From Daphnia pulex (Eukaryota; Arthropoda; Branchiopoda; Diplostraca; Daphniidae): a stretch of DNA of 64,000 nt. Shown piece by piece: positions 55,912-64,000 of the stretch. The stretch covers positions 4,402,001 through 4,466,000 of the forward strand of contig NC_060026.1 in the NCBI RefSeq assembly GCF_021134715.1, in the 5' to 3' direction. How positions within the stretch are numbered: position 1 is the stretch's first letter; each line of letters starts with the position of its first letter. The notes under the pieces are model-generated. The model was given only the letters and a program-made list of their open reading frames with translations, was not told the origin of the DNA and searched no databases. The translations under genes were made by a program, and so were the position numbers.

Positions 55912-56329
55912 ATGTATCCATTTTTTGTGATAGACGATTACATGCACGATTACTCGTGTAAAATCTGGGCTCTTGTGTTTTGGGAACCCGTCCCATTTAT
56001 ATTCCCATTTTATGGGGACACCTTTAATTTTATTGATGTTAATAAAATTTCCGACAAACGTATGTTAACGGACCCTTCTGTAACTGGCGAGATTTCAGTG
56101 AATCTCTTTGGTATCATGGAGCATTCCATCGCACGAGGGAACTTTATTGCAATAGCAAGTATAGTCGTATATATTAGTAATTCATTCCTGTTTAGGCTAT
56201 TTTATAGCATGTATATTTTTTTTAGCTGTCCACCGTGAACTGGAAATTCTAGCACAAGAAGAGATCAGAAAAAAAGCAGAACGTTTTATCGGTGATCAAA
56301 AGGCATACCAATCCCGGCAAGGCAGTTGA
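55912..56329 (+). CDS. Intact two-exon gene, 116-aa protein of unknown function
   Basis: ATG at 55,912. Exon 1 (55,912-56,158) ends at GCAA|GTATAG; exon 2 (56,226-56,329) follows TTTTTTTTAG and joins in phase to TGA. The protein begins MYPFFVIDDYMHDYSCKIWA, is rich in aromatic residues in its first half (FWEPVPFIFPFYGDTFNFI), and ends in a charged helix (HRELEILAQEEIRKKAERFI) that could form a coiled coil. No recognised domain. The in-phase splice and clear change of composition between exons support a real gene. Confidence 0.5.
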
Positions 56330-57005
56330 ACTGATTGTTTATGCTTTTGCTGTTTCACGTTCTATTAGATTGCTAAATAAAAATTTGGAAGTATGTTATT
56401 TGTCGTGTTTTTCGCTCCTTTTTTTGTGCATAGTCTTTGAAGCGCGCACAAAATAATTTTTGAAGTTTTCTATTAGTTCAAAGACGGATTCGAACACACT
56501 GATGAAAATGACAGTACTGATTTAACTGCCTGATACTCTATCTATGAGCTATTTGTTCTTATATATCAATATTAGTTAAAATAGAAGTTTATTTTGTAAT
56601 GAGAAAGTTGGGACTTAGTGAAATTTGGAAGAAACAAGCCGTTGATAATTTTCTGCTAGGATGTATACAAACTAAAGATAAGGTTTGCAATAAACTTGAT
56701 TATCAAACCAATTCACGCGATATATACTTTTTATTTCATTTGTTGATGTTTCAAAATGTTTGTTTTTTACATCCCGCCAAAGAGATGCAAAAAGTTAACA
56801 TTTTTACGTTTTCTGAACGCAATGTTTAGTTAAATCATGTGTCGTTGAATGAGGGGCGTTTATTAGGTTTAATGTCCAAAGTGGCGCGAAGGTAAAAATG
56901 AGAAAAAGAAATTTACTCCATTTTTTAAACCTTGTGTTTCCGTTTTGAAAACATAGAATTTAGAATATTTTCAAAGCATGGTCATGTTTCCCTTTTTCAA
57001 CACAG
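56330..57005. other. Intergenic DNA
   Basis: AT-rich. A 76-codon ATG frame at 56,599-56,829 shows no domain and is only weakly coding-like. Confidence 0.3.
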
Positions 57006-58172
57006 CGTTTCTTAGAGAGTACGATCTCTGTATTCACTGGAAGACTTTTGTTTCGATCTTGAAACAAGTTTCGTTGACGTACAAGCGCCACTGCCCATTC
57101 TATTTGAATTGTTAGTCAAATTGATGCGGGTTAGTGAAGACGAAGATGAGGAATAGTTGGTGGACGATCTTCATTGGTATGTTTTGTTCGTAGTTTAAAG
57201 GTCGTGAATGTTGTCGATCAAAATTTTAAACGAATTCCCTCCTCAACTTCAACCGCCAACATTTCTTTCCTCTTATATGTAGTCGGTTCATAAAAAATCT
57301 GCATCTTTTGGACGTGACTTTCGGAGAGGTCGGGCAGTGGGACGCCAGTGAATTTTGCGTCATTTTGTCAGTGCCCGCTGTTATTGCAACTGTTCTGCGG
57401 ACTTACTTTGAAGGCTCCATTCTTCAGACATTGATTTGTCAGGAGTAAGTCATCAATTCTGCTTGATTTATATTAGCTAAGAGTTATACTTGTAGATTTC
57501 TGTTATTTATGATTTTAAAGATGTGGTCACTCGTCAGATAGCTATCAGACTTGTTGTTGTTCGCTTGGGATTTGCCCCTTCCGCTGAACAGCTACACTAT
57601 TGGTGACTGTTTGAAATCTTATATGGCTCAGGAGGAGTGCGAATGGGATTGTTCCGCTTGTGATTGTAAGAAAGCAATCATGGTGAAGTCGATTGAAAAA
57701 ATCCCGTGGTAAATAAGTTTCAGTTTTTCCGGGTTTTTTTCCCGTAAGTGGCATTTAATGTGTTTTTTTTTGTCCTAGTGTGCTGATGATTTCCTTGAAA
57801 CGTTTTTTGAATGGCATAAAAAATCAAGCGCTAATTGTTTTTCCAAATGTTTGGTAGCCGTTCAAGATTTCAGGCGGCACCTCCAGCAACTTTTCTCTTC
57901 AGTCGCATGTGACTCACCTTGGTGACACTGTCGATTCCGGTAATTTGTTATAAAATGTCATTTATTACTGGAAATTAAAAAAAATTGTTTTAGAAGAAAC
58001 TGTTACCAATAGGCTATTGGTAAAAGTTTGTGACCTGTTATTAGTGATTTCGCGTTAACCTTATGTGATTTGTTTTTTTCTGGGTTTTCTTGGGGTGGGG
58101 AATTTTCCAGGTCATTACGTTTGCCAAAGCAAAGGTAGCGATGGAGTGATACGGCTATTTGACGACGACTGA
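57006..58172 (+). pseudogene. Ubiquitin-specific protease (USP, peptidase C19) pseudogene, at least 5 exons
   Basis: Exon blocks follow USP order. An exon with APLPILFELLVKL has an internal TAG. Then CRFIKNLHLLDVTFGEVGQWDASEF (equivalent to Q-Q-DA-EF) and FEGSILQTLICQECGHSS lead to the zinc-ribbon Cys pairs CQEC and CSAC, with a frameshift between. Next come VLMISLKRF and PFKISGGTSSNFSLQSHVTHL, and finally SGHYVCQSKGSDGVIRLFDDD with the catalytic His context, ending at TGA where the domain normally continues. Introns have good GT-AG ends (CATTG|GTATGT, CAGGA|GTAAGT) and preserve phase. The exon with the catalytic Cys (GNTCYxN-like) was not found upstream. USPs remove ubiquitin from proteins; this copy is almost certainly inactive. 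Confidence 0.75.
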
Positions 58173-59434
58173 GTTAACCAGTAACCGTGGGGCGAAGTGC
58201 GAACACTCGGAAGCCGCTTATATAATTTTTTATGTTCGAATTTAAATTATCGTCCTTTTTTAAAAAATGCATGTTTCTTGTGGTTTATTCAATTCAGAGA
58301 TGTAAGATGTAATCTAGATTGTATCAAACGAAGCTTTCTGGTTATTGCGGAAGCCCTCCGTTTTCATCCATCTGATGGTTGTTTGTCTTCGATTGCTTTC
58401 TCTTCACGTAAAAAGCCACCAGTTGCCATTGAATTGCTGCATCGGATTTTCCGTTTTACTTCCAGTCCTTGTCGTCACATTTCTGTAAAATTGTATATGC
58501 TCCTACGGAATGATTATTATGCCTTCCTCCGCCTCCTTCGTGTAATAAAACAACATTCAAGACAACGCCTAGAGACAATTGTTTGGGGTACATCTCAAAA
58601 GAAGCACAACATGCGAGCTTTTCATCGTGTATCTTTGATTGCCCATTGCAGCAGCAGCAGGCCGGCTCTTTGATATTTATTCGCCCGTCACCCCTGTAAG
58701 CATCACTAAGAGTAGGATCGCTGTTAGAGTCGTCCTAGTCCGGTATTGTTTGTTTTTTTCATAGAAATGTTTTCGTCCCTTTTTCTATTCATTATTCCGC
58801 AGGATATATACTTGGGTTTAGGGTAACAGAAAAGTCGGATAGAGTTACGGGCTCTCCCGCGTATTTTCGACCGAGAAATTGGAGATTTTTTTTCTTTACT
58901 GCTCGAGTGCTCCTATTTTCGATGTATTAAGCAAGTAGCACGTGACCAGTTGGGGTATTGGAGTCTCTCTCGAGTAGTCGAACGTATGTCGAGAAAGCGA
59001 CCAAATTAATGATATTCTTTTGGAGAGAAGATAGATTGACCGCGGGATCAAAAAATAATATACGGAATCATCATCGCTCATGATATAGCCAACACCGCTC
59101 ATCCAGGCAGCATAATAAGGCAGAACCATGGTCTATGAGGAGGTGGTGCCGTCACCATGTTGGAATTGGCCGTAAGTCGCCGTGAGATCCCCCGGGTGGG
59201 TCGAAGAGGGAGAGGGGGAGGAGGGAAAGTGCGGATGTCCAGAGTACAGCATACATTTCGTCCTAAGGAATTGCACCTTGTTTTCTTCAGTCCGGCATAG
59301 TTTGCCAGAAAAACTTGTGTAACACTTTTCTAATCAACAGTCTGAAATCAAAATAATTTTTATTTTTGTGATTGGAGAGTGTGGTTTTGTCTGATTCATC
59401 GCCGCCGTTTACGGTAGGAATTTGTAGTTGTTTG
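58173..59434. other. Unassigned region
   Basis: A 158-codon plus-strand frame (58,197-58,673) starts at GTG and contains LLHRIFRFTSSPCRHISVKLY; it may be an exon but matches nothing I know. A minus-strand frame at 59,129-58,896 is similarly unclear. Confidence 0.3.
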
Positions 59435-60303
59435 ATGGCTGTTGCACTGGCCGAAGATATGCCATTTGGATGCCTGGTGTGGCACTCCCCGCAGTATTCC
59501 ACTCCAATTCCTTTGAGGTGAATTATTTTTTGCTCTTATATATGTTGTATGTGACAATTTTTTGATGTTCTATAATTGATTGCATGTTTAATGTGCCAAT
59601 TTTTGCGTGTGTGTGTGCGTAACTGGTACGCTGACTAATGTGTTGTTTTTTGGTTGTATCTTTAATGACATGTTATAGGCCAGTCGAGGGTGTTACAACG
59701 TTCACGGTTGGACGCAGTTATTTGTGCGTCGTGACTGTTCCGCCTGAGATTGCGGTACGGTCCGTTTACAAGCGGATCGCAGAGAGAAAACACTTCAAGC
59801 TGACAAGGCTTGAGAATGGGAAAATTGGGCTGACGGGTTACACGATGGCGGGCACGTTTGTCAATGGCGTGAAAGTCAAGTTTCTATACACGGCAACTCT
59901 TAAAGACGGCGATGTGGTATCGTTGATATCTTTCGAGAAAGGGCCATCGTTCAGCTTTCAAACTGGCGTCTCTACCATTTCTTCAAACAATGTCGGTGAT
60001 GTTGTTAATTGGTAAGACTGGGTTTTTTTCGATTATCTTTTCTATATTTGTTTATATGTTTGCCAATTTTTGCCTAGCTTTCAATTTCACGGTTTTTTTA
60101 TGTGTGTGTGTGCTTATTTTCTTTTTTGTTATTTATTTTAAGTGTTGGCGATGGAGAGCGACTGGTTGGTGTTTGGCAGTTGGGCAACACTGGCGAGCCA
60201 TCAAATGCTGGCTGTGATCAGCAAGGTTAGTGTTTCATTTGCAAGATATTTTGTTGAGCCCGAAGATAAATAAATGGTGGTTTTATTTGCAGTTTGTTAC
60301 TGA
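59435..60303 (+). CDS. FHA-domain protein (169 aa), resembling the Chk2/Lok N-terminal domain, without kinase
   Basis: Exons 59,435-59,517, 59,679-60,011, 60,143-60,225 and 60,293-60,303, all GT-AG and all in phase, give 510 nt. The FHA core is FGCLVWHSPQYS, VTTFTVGRSYLC (the GR pair), ERKHFKLTRL (His after the phosphopeptide loop) and MAGTFVNGVKVKF...LKDGDVVSL (the GTFVNG and GD signatures). FHA domains bind phospho-threonine. KKHF/RKHF-type spacing and the preceding W-x-L segment are like Chk2, but the protein ends at TGA after a Gly/Asn-rich tail (LGNTGEPSNAG), with no kinase within the next kb. It may be a partial duplicate kept as a free FHA module. An upstream exon is possible because the frame extends a little left of the ATG. 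Confidence 0.65.
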
Positions 60304-61482
60304 TTGATGTGACCGTTGGTGTGGACTGCTGCGAGGAAGAAGAAGACCAAGGTCGGCGATTAACTGTTTATTACAAAATGCTCAGTTACTTTCTTATTGA
60401 CTCTGTCTCAATAAACACACATTTGTTAGAAAATACGCCCTCCTAACGCAAATAAATCATATCATGTGATATTAGAAAGTACAAACAGAACAAAATTGAG
60501 CATACCAGAAGTACGCAATCCAAATACCCTTAAGAACGAAGTAAAACAAACAAAAAAAAGTTGGGTTTTTAGTTTTCCTTTTGCTGCCATGAATCTATTT
60601 GAAAGAATAATAATTTATTTCCCTGATTTATTTATTTTTCTATGTCTAACAAATCGTTGCTGATTTCAAAATTGATATTATTTATTTTAGAAATGTTTGA
60701 ATTAAAGAATCATTTGAGAATATTCAGTTTGGGGTAATATAATTTTTTTTTATTGTTGGAAGCAGTGTTAATCACCTCACTTCCCAAAGGGCGAACTAGG
60801 AAAAAGGACTTAAAAAAGCGTCTACTGAGTTTTGGTCTACTTTATTTGCGTTTCCATGGTTACCGAATTTTCTCTGCTAAGCCAGAGGCCTTCACACTCA
60901 GATTCTTTAATGAAATCTAGAAGACAGCGTTAGTTCTCTGAACGCCCGTAACCTTCAACTGTAGTCTAGTACGTTCACTGTTTCATGGTCTACGTAATGG
61001 TTAAGGCCTGTAAACTTGAATGTAGTCATTTGACGGCGAGAAGATCGCAGAATTCTTTATAGATGTTATTCCAATGAAAAAGTAGTAGACGAGCAAAAAG
61101 TCGTTCGCAGTTTACGCCGATGCGCACCACAGCGGCCGATAGCAGAAATAAGATTGTTATTACGCTTGACACCTTATCTAGGCCAAATACTTTGTTCTAC
61201 AAGCAGACGGTTCTCTTTTTCTTACTATCATTTTTGAGCAAACAAGAAAGGATGTTGCGCACTGGTTTTATGAAGCCTTGAACCATACGGTTGGATTTTA
61301 TCTCTTAATGAGATAAAGGCCAGCAACAGATATTAACCTTAACCCTAGAGGATATAAGATAGTAACTAATGGTTGCCGTTCTAGACCGGAAATTTACTAA
61401 ACATTTCTCCTTATTCTAGTGATCCTATAATAAGGACAATTAAAATTAATTTTAAACTATTTTCTGGTTTCAAATACGTCAG
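60304..61482. other. Intergenic DNA
   Basis: No supported coding frame. AATAAACACAC near 60,410 may be the polyadenylation signal of the FHA gene. Confidence 0.35.
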
Positions 61483-61823
61483 AATCTTATTTGCATTACG
61501 TGGAAATTATGAACGCGGGAGTGGACCGTGGCGGCAAAATCGTTTTGGCTCTGGAGAACGTCGGAGTGGCTCCGCAAATGGATAAGTTCCGAGTTGAAGG
61601 ATTGGCTTACAACGGCATTAATCGACGTCCAGTTGTGATGCGCGGAGCCACTCTTACGGGCAACATCGGATACGGAATTTACGTCAACACGTCCAGCGGT
61701 TCCGTCCTGTTGGACGCTTGCATAGTGTCCGACAACGGCCAGGAAGGTGTCAAGTACGTCTTTCACGACGCGAGTCGAGATCGTGCTTCTTCCTTGCCCT
61801 CACATAATTCGGGGCGCTTATGA
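61483..61823 (+). pseudogene. Parallel-beta-helix exon resembling bark beetle (Anakonda)
   Basis: After an acceptor-like CAG at 61,480-61,482 the frame reads YLHYVEIMNAGVDRGGKIVL, LAYNGINRRPVVMRGATLTG, NIGYGIYVNTSSGSVLLDAC and NGQEGVKYVFHD. The repeating pattern of small residue, hydrophobic pairs, Asn and Gly is that of right-handed beta-helix coils, and HYVEI, YNGIN and GYGIxVN recall the arthropod bark beetle protein, a very large septate-junction membrane protein. Only one exon is present and it ends in an unrelated tail (SLPSHNSGRL). It therefore looks like an isolated exon copy, though neighbouring exons of a distant gene cannot be excluded. Confidence 0.5.
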
Positions 61824-62496
61824 ATGGAAACCCCAGTGCTGGAATTGCTGGCCTCATCAAAACCAACAGTGGCATTTGGACTTTATGGCTTTACTAAAAA
61901 ATTTGAATTTGTATTTAATAAATGCAAACAGTCGAGAAAAATATTGTTAATTACTTACATGCAAGGCCAGTTTTAGCTTTCAGCTCGTTGAATACTGTTC
62001 TGAACACATTCAAGTAGAACTCTTTAAACTCGGACGATTGCTTGTATACAGACGCAGGTTGGTCAGTTGCCGAAATCTTATGTTCCAAAAACATTTGCTC
62101 TAGTATGACGTGAGCCTTGTTTGAAGAATCTCGTTTCCATATCTTTTGTCTAGGCTTTCAATTGAAAAAAGAAAAAAACGGGACTCACGCGTTCTGTTAC
62201 TGAAAAAATCAACGGGAGATTAATTCGTCTGTAATTACTTCTTAAGTGTTGCCAGACTGATATTTGAAAATCTTATTTATTCCTTATTAATTAAAAAACA
62301 GTTGATTTCTCCCTAATTTGTGCAAAAGTTTTATTTCCAAATTTATTTCCACCAAGTTATACCATTGAAAACAAAGGTTTCGCTGAAAATTTTTTAAATG
62401 CCGAAAGTAAGGTTTCGATTCGAAAGTAAACTTTCGCTGAAAACATAAATTTCAAGGAGCATATTGTCAGTCAATATGGGCCCTTATGCCATAAAT
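61824..62496. other. Intergenic DNA
   Basis: No coding frame. CGAAAGTAA/CTTTCG words repeat near 62,400-62,440. Confidence 0.3.
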
Positions 62497-62644
62497 TTTG
62501 CATAACTAGAGTCTCAAGCCCACCTTACGCCAGATTTCGAGCATAAGTTTCATAAACGTTATGCAAAGCAAAATCTTTTGGCAATCATAAGGGCGAAACT
62601 TCGGCCAAAAATCAAAACTTCGCCCTTATTATTGCCAAAAGATT
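62497..62644. repeat. Nested inverted repeats: 10-bp pair beside a 26-bp hairpin
   Basis: TTTGCATAAC (62,497-62,506) pairs with GTTATGCAAA (62,558-62,567). The arm at 62,572-62,597 pairs with 62,619-62,644 with a single mismatch and a 21-nt loop. It could be a MITE core or a transcribed hairpin. Confidence 0.85.
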
Positions 62645-63689
62645 AAAAAGGATAAGATGCTGAGCTGATTTTAGAATTCTATTGAAAAGAAACGGGAAAC
62701 TTTTAAATGGCACGCACTCTCCAAGGAAGGAATCCATCAAGTGCTGCATCGAGGATATTCACGGAACCACGGCCAAGAATTTCTTTTGAAATTTGGGGAA
62801 GGTCCAACACAGAAATGCAGGAAAAAAGGAACGGAACATCGTTCGAGCAATCTCAGAAACATTATGAAAACAAAAATCCGGCGTAGTTCATAACTGTCAA
62901 ATTTTTCGTCCATTAGGGAAAGTTTTTTTTCCAAGCGAATATTTTTTCCAAAACTGTTTTAATTTTTCCTTTTTTGTGTTGTTGTTGCATACGACCCACT
63001 CCTATCACGTTATAATGTTCAGTGAGATTGTGTCGAATGAAATCATCTTGAGTAAACCGACGAGAAGATTATACAGCTGATTCTATGATTGGGCAACTCT
63101 GAAAATGTTTGCCTATTCTCCTGTGAAATTTTGAAAAAAAAACGTTAAGAGACATCCATTAGGATTTAGAGAAACTATTGCGCATTTTAATTCCATGCAG
63201 AGATTCTGCTGGCTGGTCAACTTCTCTATCCCATGCAATAGTAATTTGTTTCCTTCTTTTCCCTGCACAGTGCACATGCCCAAACATGTTTCAATATTTT
63301 GGTCTTATTTCTGTGAAATGTCCCTTAATGCGTTGAGGTCCAAACATGATTCCATCCTACACATGACAAAATGTCGAAGAAAATGTCGATGCAACAAACG
63401 ACACCGGTGGAATTTAAAGTTTACTTTCGAACGTTCTTTAGTACTCAGACAGACAAAGTAATGCGATATTAGAATAACAAACGAAAAAACAACTTGCAGA
63501 TGAAAGTCTTGTGTTGTTATCATTTATTTACTTTGATATTGTAGGCGTGTAAGTGCAAAACTCAACTGGGAGGGACAAAAAGGCGTTTTAACTAAAAGAT
63601 GAGCACAAGAATTGTTAAATTTTGTTTGACACGTGACGTGACGTCTAACACTGCTGACTCTTAAATTCCTCTTTTAATTTTTGGCGATT
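62645..63689. other. Intergenic DNA
   Basis: No supported gene. An 88-codon frame at 63,195-63,461 has Cys/His/Arg-rich sequence without recognisable spacing. Confidence 0.3.
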
Positions 63690-63863
63690 TTATTTGGCTT
63701 CAATATCGCCTGTTTTCTCTACTCCAGCAACATCCATTTCAGTACTAGGCTCTTCTTTCTTATCAATTTCATTCAAATATTTTAAAACTTTATTCCGGGC
63801 TCGCTGTAATCGTTCTGGGCTGCATTTCACTGAGGGTTTTACTGGTTCTATCGGTGCACACAT
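63690..63863 (-). CDS. 57-aa ORF of unknown function
   Basis: ATG at 63,863, stop TAA 63,692-63,690. It reads MCAPIEPVKPSVKCSPERLQ, then RARNKVLKYLNEIDKKEEP and an acidic end; the composition is clearly coding-like (charged helix, Pro-rich start). It could be a whole small protein or the last exon of a longer one. It lies next to the collagen-like exon on the opposite strand. Confidence 0.4.
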   Translation of the reverse strand: MCAPIEPVKPSVKCSPERLQRARNKVLKYLNEIDKKEEPSTEMDVAGVEKTGDIEAK

Positions 63864-63885
63864 TTTGCAAGGCCACTATTGATGT

Positions 63886-64000
63886 ACAAAGGTCCTGGCA
63901 TAGATGACCAACCTGGTGACCCCAGTAGACAATCTGGGGGTTGCCGGCCCTGTTGGACAACACGGTGGCCCTGGCAAGGATGGATTCTCCGATGGACCAG
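63886..64000 (+). pseudogene. Collagen-like exon with a frame change (runs off the window)
   Basis: The first frame reads GPGIDDQPGDPSRQSG and the next frame GVAGPVGQHGGPGKDGFSDG, both with Gly-x-y periodicity as in collagen triple helices. A one-base frame difference near 63,940 and some lost Gly residues suggest decay. Collagens form extracellular matrix; which type this is cannot be told. Confidence 0.45.

Noticed and set aside
1..64000. CRISPR array, operon or prophage
   Set aside because: The window is eukaryotic: introns, LINEs, LTR elements, MITEs and no evenly spaced identical repeats.

Overview
The window is nuclear DNA from an animal, most likely a small crustacean of the Daphnia type. 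This rests on AT-rich sequence, GT-AG introns of only about 50-80 nt, a collagen-like exon, a bark-beetle-like beta-helix exon, and a transposon mix of Copia, BEL/Pao, Gypsy, RNase H-bearing LINEs, hAT and MITEs. The species call is inference. There are no bacterial operons, rRNA genes or CRISPR arrays. Many long open frames begin at GTG or TTG, which is meaningless in a eukaryote, so I chose starts and ends from ATG codons and splice sites.

Layout. 1-531 is the 3' coding end of an unrecognised gene, followed by about 8 kb of low-complexity non-coding DNA. 8.5-11.5 kb is a decayed BEL/Pao element (minus strand) split by a 607-bp MITE-like insertion. 11.5-12.5 kb looks like a Gypsy gag start. 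13.5-15.07 kb is the 3' end of a LINE with a poly-A tail. 16.6-18.1 kb holds a long inverted repeat and diverged AT-rich repeats. 18.1-30.05 kb contains two nearly identical dead Copia copies that share the same inactivating changes and the same 3' fused host-like fragment containing a 62-nt intron. Between them lie a 2-oxoglutarate/Fe(II)-oxygenase-like gene (minus) and the C-terminal part of a Thr-rich single-pass membrane protein.

30.2-36 kb carries short genes or exons for small membrane or basic proteins, including one whose reading frame continues in phase through a splice junction beyond a TAA. 37.4-40.25 kb is a second LINE (minus), and 40.4-41.3 kb is a third Copia remnant. 41.3-47.4 kb holds a possible small secreted protein, two short ORFs, a decayed zinc-finger gene, a Gypsy RT scrap and a SWIM-finger exon. 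48,076-51,171 is a complete hAT transposon with perfect 8-bp target duplications and an almost fully open, spliced transposase; it is the youngest-looking mobile element here.

53-64 kb is fragmentary host-gene territory: a 264-bp MITE, a decayed C2H2 gene (minus), an intact two-exon 116-aa gene, a multi-exon USP deubiquitinase pseudogene, an intact four-exon FHA-only gene resembling the Chk2 N-terminus, a bark-beetle-like exon, a strong hairpin, a 57-aa minus-strand ORF and a frameshifted collagen exon at the edge.

The window reads as a transposon-rich region where partial gene copies accumulate. I saw no coordinated pathway. The best leads are the hAT element, the Copia/host chimera, the FHA-only gene and the cluster of small membrane proteins.
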